The translations under genes were made by a program, and so were the position numbers. A stretch of DNA of 64,000 nucleotides from Oscillospiraceae bacterium (GTDB taxonomy: Bacteria; Bacillota; Clostridia; Oscillospirales; Ruminococcaceae), in assembly GCA_009780025.1 (NCBI GenBank), contig WRAV01000001.1, positions 55,677 to 119,676 on the forward strand, written 5' to 3'. The notes beneath the pieces were generated by a model, which was not told the origin of the DNA, searched no databases, and saw only the letters and a list, made by a program, of their open reading frames with translations. Of this stretch, positions 14,903 to 23,209 are shown piece by piece (the stretch's first letter is position 1; every line of letters begins with the position of its first letter).

Positions 14903-15127
14903 CTGGGTTTGTGGGTTATCCCTTATCCGCTGTTCCCATTGTCAAAAACGCAGGAAAGGGCAAGCATGTGAGAATTCATGCCGCGAGGATGCGAAACAAC
15001 GGCGAAACAGTTGTCTAGGCGCGTAGTAGGGGTGGGTGGCACTTCATCTCCGCCACTCGCTCCGCGCTACTCCAATTATACGACCTGTCGCAAGACTTGT
15101 CAACGCATTTAGAAAGGAGGTAGTGGG
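14903..15127. other. non-coding stretch after the tRNA-like gene
   Basis: No convincing ORF. One hairpin, GTGGC with GCCAC around an 11-nt loop, lies near 15035-15056, flanked by partly complementary GTAG/CTAC segments. AAAGGAGG at its end belongs to the next gene. The run of 330 bp 14798-15127 otherwise holds only the tRNA-like sequence. Confidence 0.5.
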
Positions 15128-15382
15128 GTGACAGTTTTTGACGAAAGCGCCTACAAAGCAGCCCTTACGCCATGGGGCACCGAAGTTAAAAAGCGCCTGC
15201 TTGACCGCGAATCAGAGCGCAAGCCGCCTTACACGCAGGACGAAGTGGTCGCTTACTTGAGTGACAAGGGATTCAACGTCAACAAGAAAGTATTTTCTGC
15301 GTGGCTTCGGGGCGTGGGTGTTACCACGCGAAAGGCCGAGATTGCGGCAATCAATGAGCTTCTTGGGATTCTGTCCGCATAA
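15128..15382 (+). CDS. small phage DNA-binding-like protein
   Basis: 84 residues. LTPWGTEVKKRLLDR at the start, then YTQDEVVAYLSDKGF and AINELLGI, a helix-turn-helix-like pattern found in small early phage proteins. The start is GTG 15128 with AGGAGGT 7 nt upstream. Function not established. Confidence 0.6.
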   Translation: MTVFDESAYKAALTPWGTEVKKRLLDRESERKPPYTQDEVVAYLSDKGFNVNKKVFSAWLRGVGVTTRKAEIAAINELLGILSA

Positions 15383-15424
15383 CTCGACACACTTCGATTT
15401 TACCGCAAAAGGAAGGTGGTGACC

Positions 15425-15907
15425 ATGACGAATAACGGCAAATTGTACTACAAAACTTGTCGTGAGAATGCAGGTTTAACTCAGGAGCAGGCTGCTGTAC
15501 TCTTAGGAGTTGAGCCAGCGACATTGTCTCGCTACGAGAACGGTCACATTCCCGTCAGCCAAGAGTTAGCGGCGGCTATGGTGAAGGTTTATCGAACTCC
15601 GAGCCTTGGCTCCTGGCACCTTAGACACGCAAACCCGGATTTGGCATGGTGTGTGCCAGAAGTTGTTAAGCCAATCACTGACGGGTGCGCAGCGTTCCAA
15701 ATGGAAAACGCCGAGGATGATATTTCAACAGTGAGGGCTGCCGTCAAGCTAATTTTGCGTGACGGGAGGGTAACGCAAGAAGAAGCTGAAAAGTTGAAAG
15801 TCAGCGCTTCGACGCTGAGAAATGTTGCAAACAGGGTTTTGTCGGCAGCTACGTATTTGGAAAAGAGAGAGGCCTGCGCGGAGGAGGTGTCAAGTTCTGA
15901 TGGCTGA
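15425..15907 (+). CDS. Xre-family HTH protein
   Basis: 160 residues. N-terminal HTH (YYKTCRENAGLTQEQAAVLL, ATLSRYENGHIPVSQELAAA) and a C-terminal region with a second motif-like stretch (DGRVTQEEAEKLKVSASTLR). ATG 15425 has GGAAGG 8 nt upstream. It lies in the early operon away from the switch, so it may control early-to-late timing or host genes. It overlaps the next start by 8 nt. Confidence 0.75.
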   Translation: MTNNGKLYYKTCRENAGLTQEQAAVLLGVEPATLSRYENGHIPVSQELAAAMVKVYRTPSLGSWHLRHANPDLAWCVPEVVKPITDGCAAFQMENAEDDISTVRAAVKLILRDGRVTQEEAEKLKVSASTLRNVANRVLSAATYLEKREACAEEVSSSDG

Positions 15908-16121
15908 GTGTACTTATTACTTTGTTCGAGATGTCATGGCAATCATGGAAATCAAAGAGCGTAAGGCCTATGACATTATTCGGCAATTCAACAAAGAACT
16001 AGAAGCTGAAGGTGTTTACACCGTCCCCGGTAGAATCAAAAAATCATACTTCCACTACCGCACAGATATTCAAATCCCCGAAGCTTGCAAGAAAAGAAAG
16101 CCAGCGAGGGTCGCCGTATGA
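15900..16121 (+). CDS. excisionase-like small DNA-binding protein
   Basis: 73 residues: FVRDVMAIMEIKERKAYDII then RQFNKELEAEG, then PGRIKKSYF. The same layout occurs in the 62496 protein next to the second integrase, so both belong to the MerR/excisionase-like HTH group. Here it is far from int, so a role in early regulation is as likely as excision. ATG 15900 overlaps the previous gene. Confidence 0.65.
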   Translation: MAECTYYFVRDVMAIMEIKERKAYDIIRQFNKELEAEGVYTVPGRIKKSYFHYRTDIQIPEACKKRKPARVAV

Positions 16122-16321
16122 GAACAATTGACGATTGCCAGTTCTGCACTGATAAGATTTGCGCCGACTGTGGTGCGGTCTATGTAGGCCCATCACCAGG
16201 GAGAGGAGAAACTCAATGTACTATGAAATCAACGAAGCGGCTGCCCGGCGTGCCAAAGAAGCCAATAGCTACAATGCTTACAAAGAGGGCAGCGCCACCG
16301 CCGAGTACCGCCGCGCTGTAG
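16118..16321 (+). CDS. small zinc-finger-like protein, overlapping ORF
   Basis: 67 residues starting MRTIDDCQFCTDKICADCGA with two CxxC pairs, a probable zinc knuckle. The ATG overlaps the previous stop (ATGA). The last third overlaps the next gene by 106 nt in another frame, so only the N-terminal half looks coding; a recent loss of its original stop is possible. Confidence 0.4.
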   Translation: MRTIDDCQFCTDKICADCGAVYVGPSPGRGETQCTMKSTKRLPGVPKKPIATMLTKRAAPPPSTAAL

Positions 16322-17142
16322 ACGCAGCGGCCGCCGTCGCTGAAACACAAAAGGCCCGTGTCGACCCCATGTACCACGACAAAATCGACAGCCTGCTTGA
16401 TACATACAGCCGCAAGCTGGCTGAGAACATGAACAAGGGCTTTGAGATTGACGCGCGGGTACCGTCCATCATGATTGCCGGGCCGTCCAAGTTTCCCACT
16501 TGGAAAAAGGAAAAGCAGAATGCTGCCCGCGACAAAAACATGCGGGACTGGGAACACATCCAAGGTCTGCTTGACAAAGTCCGCAGCACCGGCATGGGCG
16601 GCATAAGCTCCGACGATCCCGATGCCATCGAAAAGCTGCAGGAGAAGCTGGCCCGGCTGGAGGAGAAGCACGCTGTGCAAAAGGCTGCGAACGCATACTG
16701 GCGCAAGCACAAGACATTCGAGGGTTGCCCTGGGCTGTCCGATGAGGCCGCGAAAAAGCTCAACGCACAGATGGAAACCGCTTTCCCGTGGTATAAGCGC
16801 AACGGCCCATTTGACCTTTCGAGCAACAACGCCGAAAAAAAGCGCCTACGCGAACGCATCGCAACGCTGGAGGCCAGCGCCGCAAGAGCTGAATCTCACC
16901 CGGACGGCACAGAAGACGGCTACACATTCGACGGCGGTCGGGTTGTCCGAAACCACGCTGAGAACCGCCTGCAAATCATCTTCGATGGCAAGCCCGACGA
17001 TGACACTCGGAAGATACTCAAAAGCCGCGGTTTCAAATGGGCGCCGAGCCAGGGCGCATGGCAGCGCCAGCTGACCAGCAACGCCGAGTTTGCGCTGAAA
17101 ATGGTGCTTGAAGCAATCACCAAGGAGGACAATTTCGCTTGA
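16216..17142 (+). CDS. phage protein with a C-terminal domain found in mobile-element proteins
   Basis: 308 residues. The N-terminal two thirds is helical and charged (RDWEHIQGLLDKVRS; EKLQEKLARLEEKHAVQKA). The last 70 residues (NRLQIIFDGKPDDDTRKILK then RGFKWAPSQGAWQR) match a small domain common at the C terminus of phage and plasmid polyvalent proteins; its role is unknown. ATG 16216 has AGGAGA 8 nt upstream. The stop overlaps the next TTG start. Confidence 0.7.
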   Translation: MYYEINEAAARRAKEANSYNAYKEGSATAEYRRAVDAAAAVAETQKARVDPMYHDKIDSLLDTYSRKLAENMNKGFEIDARVPSIMIAGPSKFPTWKKEKQNAARDKNMRDWEHIQGLLDKVRSTGMGGISSDDPDAIEKLQEKLARLEEKHAVQKAANAYWRKHKTFEGCPGLSDEAAKKLNAQMETAFPWYKRNGPFDLSSNNAEKKRLRERIATLEASAARAESHPDGTEDGYTFDGGRVVRNHAENRLQIIFDGKPDDDTRKILKSRGFKWAPSQGAWQRQLTSNAEFALKMVLEAITKEDNFA

Positions 17143-17858
17143 GTAAAGCTAACAACAGGAGACAAACAAATAAATGCCCCCAGCGTAACTGGGGCATGGC
17201 GGCGGTAATTGCGATTATGATTGCCATGATGCTAATACAGGCCTTTTGGGTGTGGATTGTTGTGGACCTCAACAACCGTGTAGCGGAGCAAGGGCGCGCT
17301 ATCGAAACACTAATGCAGGCCGAAAGCGACCGCCAGCAGCGCGACATGCACCGTCAGACCGCCGCCGTTGTTCTTACGGCCACCGCAGGGATCGAAGTCC
17401 AAGCCGAGTGCCAACCGGAATTTGAGCCGCTGGACGTACCGCTGCCAGATGATTTTCAACTTTTGGTGTGGGAACTCTGCGGGGATTACGAGACGTTTTT
17501 GTCTCAGCAGGAGTTTTTTGAACTAATACTGCGGCTTATGTGGAGCGAGAGCAGCCACCGGGTAAATCCACCGGACAATAGCAATGGCAATGGCAGCACG
17601 GATCGCGGCCCCATGCAAATCAATTCCATCAATTGGGGATGGCTGTACGACGACCACGGACTGGACATCAACTGCCCGGCGGACAACATCGAAGCGGGGA
17701 TCCTCATTCTAGCGGGCCACCTGAACCGTTACCAGTGCGTGGAGCACGCGCTGACAGCATATGTCAATGGCTCTACCGGTGCAGCGCGTATGGGCGGCCA
17801 GTCTGCCCGGGCGCGGTGGACAATGAGCCATAACCTGGGAGGAGGTGAAATCTCGTGA
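17139..17858 (+). CDS. membrane-anchored lytic transglycosylase-like protein
   Basis: 239 residues. One N-terminal transmembrane helix (MAAVIAIMIAMMLIQAFWVWIV, residues about 20-41) anchors a short coiled linker and an SLT/lysozyme-like domain: LMWSESSHRVNPP carries the catalytic Glu, followed by GPMQINSINWGW. It should cut peptidoglycan glycan strands outside the membrane. Start TTG 17139 overlaps the previous stop, with AAGGAGG 10 nt upstream. A wall enzyme among early genes is unusual; entry, exclusion or host-surface changes are possible roles. Confidence 0.75.
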   Translation: MSKANNRRQTNKCPQRNWGMAAVIAIMIAMMLIQAFWVWIVVDLNNRVAEQGRAIETLMQAESDRQQRDMHRQTAAVVLTATAGIEVQAECQPEFEPLDVPLPDDFQLLVWELCGDYETFLSQQEFFELILRLMWSESSHRVNPPDNSNGNGSTDRGPMQINSINWGWLYDDHGLDINCPADNIEAGILILAGHLNRYQCVEHALTAYVNGSTGAARMGGQSARARWTMSHNLGGGEIS

Positions 17859-17995
17859 ACACGTCACTGCTGCTTGACCTTACGATTGAATATGTTGACG
17901 AAATGTGTAATCTGTGCGCCGTGTATCTGCTCTGCGAAGACGGAAAAGTTGTATCCATCATCCCGGAGCAAACAAGTCCGCTGCACGGAAGTTGA
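17855..17995 (+). CDS. 46-aa hypothetical protein
   Basis: Begins MNTSLLLDLTIEYVDEMC and ends QTSPLHGS. GTG 17855 overlaps the previous stop (GTGA), with GGAGGAGGTG upstream. Three cysteines. Function unknown; reality supported by coupling and the strong ribosome site. Confidence 0.5.
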   Translation: MNTSLLLDLTIEYVDEMCNLCAVYLLCEDGKVVSIIPEQTSPLHGS

Positions 17996-18010
17996 AGGAG
18001 GCGACTTAAA

Positions 18011-18304
18011 ATGTTTCGAACTTGCCCTAGCTGCGGTAGCAACAATGACCCGGGCGAGCGTTGCTACTGCCAGATGCAGACGACTGTACTACTTACCTTT
18101 TCCGACGGCAATGAAATTCTCACCCGCATCAACGGCTCGCAAGAAAGCATCATTGACTATTACCGCAAAAACAATGCCCTTACCTACACAGGCGGCGATC
18201 CGTGGCGGCCGCCGGACCCGCACATTACCTCGGTAAAATTTGTAGGCACTGACAGGCTGGTACCGCTCGGCCCAAACGGCGAGTTGCTGGAGGTGAAGGC
18301 TTGA
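18011..18304 (+). CDS. zinc-ribbon hypothetical protein
   Basis: 97 residues. MFRTCPSCGSNNDPGERCYC forms a four-cysteine ribbon; the rest is a compact beta-rich domain ending LVPLGPNGELLEVKA. GAAGGAGGCG lies 7 nt before ATG 18011. The 3' end overlaps the next TTG start by 4 nt. Confidence 0.6.
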   Translation: MFRTCPSCGSNNDPGERCYCQMQTTVLLTFSDGNEILTRINGSQESIIDYYRKNNALTYTGGDPWRPPDPHITSVKFVGTDRLVPLGPNGELLEVKA

Positions 18305-18771
18305 AAATCAAGCAAGCAGCAGAGTTCATCAGCGACCGGCTAATTGAAAGCGGCTGCCTTATCCACCGATACAACGCTTATAGTACCAAATCTATCTACT
18401 TGAAAGTTGACGCCGGCGTTGCTTGCAGCATCCGAATTTCCGACCATAAGGGGAAAAGACATCTTAACTATCGCTTCAACCTCATGGCCAACGAGCAGGG
18501 GAAAATGGTACGAAAGGAAAAAGGGAAGTTTGACCGCTTTTATTACCAGTCTGGCGCAACAAGAAAACTGGTCGAGGATGTTCTAGCACTCCGCAAGGAG
18601 CGCATGGCTCGGTATGAAGGCTACGATGCGCTTGTGTGGCAGAATCTCGAACAAGGGAAGGAGGCTCAAGGATTTTGGCAGCAGGCTTATTGCGTAAATG
18701 AGGTAAAAGAAAAGGCCACCCTCGAAGCTGGCACTTCGAAAGGCGGCACAGGTAAAGAAACGACTGTTTAA
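18301..18771 (+). CDS. hypothetical early protein
   Basis: 156 residues, basic. SIYLKVDAGVACSIRISDHK resembles small nucleic-acid-associated phage proteins but no family can be named. Start TTG 18301 with GGAGGTGA 7 nt upstream. A C-terminal tail rich in Lys, Thr and Gly looks disordered. Confidence 0.6.
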   Translation: MKIKQAAEFISDRLIESGCLIHRYNAYSTKSIYLKVDAGVACSIRISDHKGKRHLNYRFNLMANEQGKMVRKEKGKFDRFYYQSGATRKLVEDVLALRKERMARYEGYDALVWQNLEQGKEAQGFWQQAYCVNEVKEKATLEAGTSKGGTGKETTV

Positions 18772-18877
18772 ATTCTATCACGTTTCCGCTGATTGTCAAT
18801 AGCGGATAGACAAAGGACATAGCAAAGCAAAGGATGTCAAAACGGACTCTATTTTTTTTAAGGGGAGTTTTGGCATT

Positions 18878-19186
18878 ATGAAACAACTGTTTATCGTAAA
18901 TCAAGACCGCGACCGGATATACCCCATGGAAAAAGAGTTCGTCCATATCGGCGTTCAAATAACCGATGGAGTGTGTATGGGGTTCCAAATCAAGTTGGCT
19001 GGGTTGTTATTAGGCACATATGACAACGCAAGACAGGCGCAGCGCATCAAGCAGATGATTACCAACTTTGGCGGTCGCAAATGCCCAGCATTTTTTATGC
19101 CGGGGTACCATGATTACAACACTTACACTGACTGGCTGGAGATTTTGGCAATGTACCAAGAAATCGAATCGAGGGAGGCAAAATAG
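18878..19186 (+). CDS. hypothetical early protein
   Basis: 102 residues (MKQLFIVNQDRDRIYPMEK). AAGGGGAG lies about 14 nt before ATG 18878. The upstream gap (18772-18877) contains a hairpin, CCGCT/AGCGG around GATTGTCAAT near 18787. Not recognised. Confidence 0.6.
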   Translation: MKQLFIVNQDRDRIYPMEKEFVHIGVQITDGVCMGFQIKLAGLLLGTYDNARQAQRIKQMITNFGGRKCPAFFMPGYHDYNTYTDWLEILAMYQEIESREAK

Positions 19187-19288
19187 ATGAAATGGCTTGA
19201 GCAAAAATGTCGCAAGTCCTCAACATTCGCGTGGATTTTAACGGCGGCCGGTATCGTAGTTATGGTGCTGATTGGGTTTGCGAGGTGA
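19187..19288 (+). CDS. 33-aa single-pass membrane peptide
   Basis: A charged N terminus (MKWLEQKCRK) is followed by one transmembrane helix (AWILTAAGIVVMVLIGFA). ATG 19187 directly follows the previous stop, and GGGAGG lies 11 nt upstream. Such peptides occur in phage early operons, often as host-takeover factors, but function here is unknown. Confidence 0.5.
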   Translation: MKWLEQKCRKSSTFAWILTAAGIVVMVLIGFAR

Positions 19289-19293
19289 ACTAA

Positions 19294-19491
19294 ATGGCAA
19301 TGACGTGTGTGAGCGTAACCCGGGAATGCGACGGCTGCATGAGCTGCCTGCCAGAGCAGCAGCCCAGCCCGATTTGTCCTGTGTGCGATAAAGAAACCGA
19401 TACCTTTTACTTCGATAAGGGTGACGAAATAGTCGGGTGTAGCGAGTGCGTAAGCACCAAAGACGCGTGGGAGGTGGCAGGCTGTGCATAA
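19294..19491 (+). CDS. zinc-ribbon protein
   Basis: 65 residues with CDGCMSC, CPVC and CSEC: two zinc-binding knuckles. ATG 19294 has GAGGTGA 6 nt upstream. The 3' end overlaps the exonuclease gene by 8 nt, suggesting a linked role in recombination or replication (inference). Confidence 0.6.
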   Translation: MAMTCVSVTRECDGCMSCLPEQQPSPICPVCDKETDTFYFDKGDEIVGCSECVSTKDAWEVAGCA

Positions 19492-20344
19492 TAAAGACAT
19501 AGAAAAATGGCGCGATGAGCGCCGCAAAGGTGTCGGCGGAAGTGACGTGGCTGGGATCCTCGGCATAAGCGAATACTCAACGCCGCTCACCGTATGGGCC
19601 GACAAGCTGGGACTCACCCCCCATAAGGACGACACCCCCAATATGCGGATTGGCCGCGACCTGGAGGACTATGTTGCCCAGCGATTTGTCGAAGCTACCG
19701 GTTTGCACGTCCGCCGGGATAGCCGGACCATAACAAACCCGGCTTACCCATATTCCATCGCTCACATTGACCGGCGTATCAGTAAAACCAAGTCCGGCGG
19801 GATGCTTGCGGGGCTGGAGTGCAAGACATGCACACCATACCGCCGCGAAGAGTTCACCGAACACGAGTACCCGACGGAGTACCATGCCCAATGCCTGCAT
19901 TACCTGGCCGTAACCGGCTGGGATACGTGGTACCTAGCGGTACTGGTCTTGGACGGCACATTCCATGTCTACGAGATACACCGCGAGGACTACCAAGCGG
20001 AAATGGACACCGTACAGGCGGCTGTGGCAACCTTTTGGGAGGACTTTGTACTTACCGGCACCAAACCCCCGATGGACGGCAAAGAAGCCACCACAAAGGC
20101 GCTTAGCGCGATATACGACTCCCCCGTGGAGGGGTGCGTTGACCTAAGCCACCTTGAAGAGCATTTTATCGAGGCGGCCGCGCTGAAAGAGCAGATTGAC
20201 GAGCTCCAGTGCGAGCGGGAGCGCCACATGCAAGAGATTAAGGCTGCCATGGGCGAAAACACCCGGGCCGAGTGTGCAGCGTGGGTCGTCAATTGGAAGC
20301 CACGCAAAGACGGGGTAAGAGTATTTTCCATTAAATTACAATAG
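19484..20344 (+). CDS. YqaJ-family viral recombinase / lambda-type exonuclease
   Basis: 286 residues. A 5'-3' dsDNA exonuclease that prepares 3' ssDNA for annealing during phage replication. GGSDVAGILGISEYS and TPLTVWADKLGL are the family start, and GLECKTC carries the E-x-K of the PD-(D/E)XK site, preceded by the AHIDRRI acidic strand. GTG 19484 has GGGAGGTGG 8 nt upstream. The following gene is probably its partner. Confidence 0.88.
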   Translation: MHNKDIEKWRDERRKGVGGSDVAGILGISEYSTPLTVWADKLGLTPHKDDTPNMRIGRDLEDYVAQRFVEATGLHVRRDSRTITNPAYPYSIAHIDRRISKTKSGGMLAGLECKTCTPYRREEFTEHEYPTEYHAQCLHYLAVTGWDTWYLAVLVLDGTFHVYEIHREDYQAEMDTVQAAVATFWEDFVLTGTKPPMDGKEATTKALSAIYDSPVEGCVDLSHLEEHFIEAAALKEQIDELQCERERHMQEIKAAMGENTRAECAAWVVNWKPRKDGVRVFSIKLQ

Positions 20345-20358
20345 AGGAGATTTGAGAA

Positions 20359-21159
20359 ATGAGCAATTTTTTAGCTAACGCCACTCCCCCAGCAGAAAAC
20401 CGTATGACGTTGTTTGGCAAATTCAAGGCCGCGCTGCAGGAAGTCAACATTGACCTGGAGGCCATCGTCGAAACACACGGCTTTTTCCTCGAGCAGCAAA
20501 AGCAGGATCCCGAGCTCAGGATACCTACATACCGCGCAAAGATTCCTGCTGGCGGTGGCCGGGCCTTCGACATTATCACTGGTGACGATGATCTGGACAC
20601 CAGCATCCCGTCTTTTAGGGGCGTTATCGCCACCTTCCACAGCAGCAACGCGCTGTTTGAGGACGGCGAAAGTGGCCCCGACACCAACAACCCTCCCATC
20701 TGCCAATCGCCGGACGGTGTGCAGGGGGTTCATGGCAACACCGGGGAGATTACGCTCTGCGCCGATTGTAAGCACAATCAGTGGGGGTCTGACCAGAAAG
20801 GCGGCAGAGGAAAAGATTGCAAAAACATGCGGCGCCTGTACGTCCTCGTAGAGGGCAGCAGCATCCCAATTGTGATGACCATGCCACCCACCAGCATAAG
20901 GCCGTGGGAAGCCTACAAGGCGTCGCTTGCGGTTCAGCGCAAAGCCCCGCAGGATGTTGTCACCGAGTTCTCGCTGACCACCGAGAAAAACGCAGCAGGC
21001 ACCGCGTACTCGGTTGTAAAATTCAAAGCGGCCGGGTTGCTTTCCACCGAGGCCAGGCTCACAGTCAAGGCACTTGGTAGCGGGGAGTCGTACAGCAAGG
21101 ATTTGAACGGTGACGATTACAATGTCGCGGAGCCGCAGGTGGCGGACACGGGTGAGTAG
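20359..21159 (+). CDS. probable recombination/ssDNA-associated phage protein
   Basis: 266 residues. The middle has a zinc-like cluster (CADCKHNQWGSD then GKDCKNMRR), then a beta-rich segment with PPTSIRPWEAYKASL. It follows the YqaJ exonuclease, where an annealase or ssDNA-binding protein is expected, but it lacks the RecT/Bet sequence. ATG 20359 with GGAGATT upstream. I infer a ssDNA-binding role with moderate doubt. Confidence 0.55.
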   Translation: MSNFLANATPPAENRMTLFGKFKAALQEVNIDLEAIVETHGFFLEQQKQDPELRIPTYRAKIPAGGGRAFDIITGDDDLDTSIPSFRGVIATFHSSNALFEDGESGPDTNNPPICQSPDGVQGVHGNTGEITLCADCKHNQWGSDQKGGRGKDCKNMRRLYVLVEGSSIPIVMTMPPTSIRPWEAYKASLAVQRKAPQDVVTEFSLTTEKNAAGTAYSVVKFKAAGLLSTEARLTVKALGSGESYSKDLNGDDYNVAEPQVADTGE

Positions 21160-21196
21160 CTCAACAAAACAAAGCATTAGTTAGGAGTGGGTATTG

Positions 21197-21946
21197 ATGT
21201 CGCTAGAAACCAGTTACTTAGCCAATATCCACTCTGACCTGCTACCGTTCGTTAAGCTGGCGAGTGACGAGGAACTGGCACAGTTCGTCCGCGCGCAAAT
21301 TAGCATAAGCATTGGCGACGAGGCGCCCGTCCTTGACGGCCTTGCAAAAGCCTTGTTAGAGGCCCACTGCTCTCTTATGGATAGGCTTGATGAAGCAAGA
21401 CGCAAGCGCTCAGAGAGCGGGCGCAAAGGCGGCAACCCGGCGCTGAAGCGTTGCACAGACGAGGTTAACCGAAGTTCAACGGTGGTTAACCATAGCCTAA
21501 CCACCGCTAAACCTATGCCGGAACAAGGCTCAACCGAGGATAAACCCATAACCGTAACCATAACCGATACCACTACCGTAAGTTCTTTACCCCCCTTACC
21601 CCCCGCAAGCGGGGGAGATGCCGCCGGGGAATCCTCGCCTGCGGAATCTTCGTTCGACAGCTTTTGGGCAGCGTACCCTAACAAACAAGGCAAAGGCGCA
21701 GCGCAAAAGGCATGGAACAAAATCAAACCCGGCAAGGCCCTTGTCACCAAAATCTTGCAGGCAGTGGAGTTGTATAAGGCAAGCAGGCAGTGGAACCGCG
21801 ACGATGGTCAGTATATTCCAAACCCTGCGACGTGGCTCAACCAGCGCCGGTGGGAGGATGAACCGACCCCAGCTGGCACGGGAAACCCTCGGGATGAGGC
21901 GCGAATGTCCGCGATGGAGGAGATTTACAAGTATGGGGATATTTAA
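21197..21946 (+). CDS. phage replication protein (replisome organiser type)
   Basis: 249 residues. The C-terminal domain FDSFWAAYPNKQGKGAAQKA with YIPNPATWLNQRRWED is typical of phage replication initiation proteins. The N-terminal half is helical with a basic GRKGGNPALKR segment, and the two are joined by a Thr/Pro-rich linker. ATG 21197 with AGGAG 9 nt upstream. Tandem short repeats in the linker-coding DNA (21464-21590) may be the origin, as in lambda O. Confidence 0.75.
   Translation: MSLETSYLANIHSDLLPFVKLASDEELAQFVRAQISISIGDEAPVLDGLAKALLEAHCSLMDRLDEARRKRSESGRKGGNPALKRCTDEVNRSSTVVNHSLTTAKPMPEQGSTEDKPITVTITDTTTVSSLPPLPPASGGDAAGESSPAESSFDSFWAAYPNKQGKGAAQKAWNKIKPGKALVTKILQAVELYKASRQWNRDDGQYIPNPATWLNQRRWEDEPTPAGTGNPRDEARMSAMEEIYKYGDI
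21464..21590. repeat. iteron-like repeats, candidate replication origin
   Basis: The stretch holds many copies of GGTTAA/TAACC-type units (GAGGTTAACC, GTGGTTAACC, CCTAACCACC, CCATAACCGTAACCATAACC). It lies inside the replication gene and is followed by a short GC hairpin, CCCCCGC/GCGGGGG, at about 21600-21616. Confidence 0.45.
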
Positions 21947-21949
21947 GCC

Positions 21950-23209
21950 TTGCGGGCGCTGAGTTTATTCTCCGGCTGCGGCGGCCTTGATCTTGCCGCT
22001 GAGAGCGCAGGTGTTGATGTTGTCGGCCAGTGCGAAATAGACAGGCATTGCAACAAAGTTTTAGAGCATTGGTGGCCTGGTGTGCCGCGGTGGGAGGATG
22101 TGCGAGATGTCACAGCGAAAGAAGTGTACGAGCGATGCGGGGACATCGACCTTATCTTCGGAGGCCCACCCTGCCAGCCCGTCAGCGTTGCCGGCCGCCG
22201 TGGAGCAGCTGGTGACAGCCGTAATATGTGGCCAGAGTTTATCAGGGTCATACGCGACGTTAAACCGCAATGGGTTGTGGCAGAGAACCCAACCGGAATC
22301 ATCTCCGCACAAAAAATCAAAGGCGACCCCGGTGAGTGTCCGAAAGGCGAGTTCTTCGGCGAGGTCGTGCGCGATATTGCCGCGCTGGGGTATAGCGTCG
22401 GCTGGGGTGTGTGGGGTGCCTGTGACGTGGGCGCGCCCCACAAAAGGGAAAGAATCTTCATCGTGGCCTACAATCCGAGCGTCGGATGGAGCGAAGGGCA
22501 GCCCGAACCAGCGGGACAGCAGCGGAAACCCGGGTTTGCCGGGGGCAGTGGCTCAATGGCCGACACCGCGCGCCAGCACATCGACCGGCCCGAGCCACCA
22601 TGGCGAGGGCGGGGCAGACTTGCAGACGGCAGTCCTGTGGGCAACACCGAACACGATGGACCACTTGCCTCAGCGTTCCCCAGAGGCCATGCGCCGCCAG
22701 TTCGAGGAGGTACGGAAAGGTCGCAAAGCTCCGTGCAATCTCCGGGAGCAGGTTCACCCGGAGTGCTACCCGGAGAGCCTGTGGCCGACACCCGGAGCAG
22801 CAGCCTGCGGGATGACGGCCAAGACGAGCGGCCGACCGGTGGAGAAATCAACCAAACTCCAGACCCAGGTACATATTGCGGAGAACTGGGCGACCCCGGT
22901 TGCGTCGGACCACCAGAACAGCCGATGCGGGTCGGGTCGCAGTTCGAGGACAGAGCTTTACGAGAAGGGCTCAGTTCTCAGCCCGGAGTGGGTGGAGCTG
23001 CTGATGGGTTTCCCGCCCGGGTGGACTTTCCCGGCTGGCCTGCTGGACGAGGACAAGTGCAATACCCCTGGGAGCCGCCGCGCGTTGTCCCGAGCAAAAG
23101 CGTAGACGCGCGTACTCACAAGATAAAAATGCTGGGCAACGCCGTTGTACCCCAGCAGGCCGGGATACTGTTCTCGGCGATTATAAACATCTGGAGGTCA
23201 ATCGAATGA
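21950..23209 (+). CDS. DNA (cytosine-5) methyltransferase
   Basis: 419 residues. Motif I SLFSGCGGLDLA, motif IV FGGPPCQPVS with the catalytic Cys, motif VI VVAENPTG, motif VIII HKRERIFIVAY and motif X MLGNAVVPQQAG are all in this frame. It methylates cytosine in phage or host DNA. The target-recognition region (residues about 180-375) is unusually rich in Gly, Pro, Arg and Asp, while the +1 frame of the same DNA (22080-23105) reads like a methyltransferase target region (WPTPRAS, WVELLMGFPPGW). Start TTG 21950. Confidence 0.88.
   Translation: MRALSLFSGCGGLDLAAESAGVDVVGQCEIDRHCNKVLEHWWPGVPRWEDVRDVTAKEVYERCGDIDLIFGGPPCQPVSVAGRRGAAGDSRNMWPEFIRVIRDVKPQWVVAENPTGIISAQKIKGDPGECPKGEFFGEVVRDIAALGYSVGWGVWGACDVGAPHKRERIFIVAYNPSVGWSEGQPEPAGQQRKPGFAGGSGSMADTARQHIDRPEPPWRGRGRLADGSPVGNTEHDGPLASAFPRGHAPPVRGGTERSQSSVQSPGAGSPGVLPGEPVADTRSSSLRDDGQDERPTGGEINQTPDPGTYCGELGDPGCVGPPEQPMRVGSQFEDRALREGLSSQPGVGGAADGFPARVDFPGWPAGRGQVQYPWEPPRVVPSKSVDARTHKIKMLGNAVVPQQAGILFSAIINIWRSIE

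Noticed and set aside
15022..15080. Second tRNA on the minus strand
   Set aside because: Acceptor-like pairing only; no T arm.
20359..21159. RecT/Bet annealase
   Set aside because: Position fits, but the residues typical of RecT or Bet are not seen and a Cys cluster is present.
22080..23105. Separate 341-aa gene in the +1 frame of the methyltransferase
   Set aside because: Start has no ribosome site and it lacks catalytic motifs; treated as a dual-frame observation instead.
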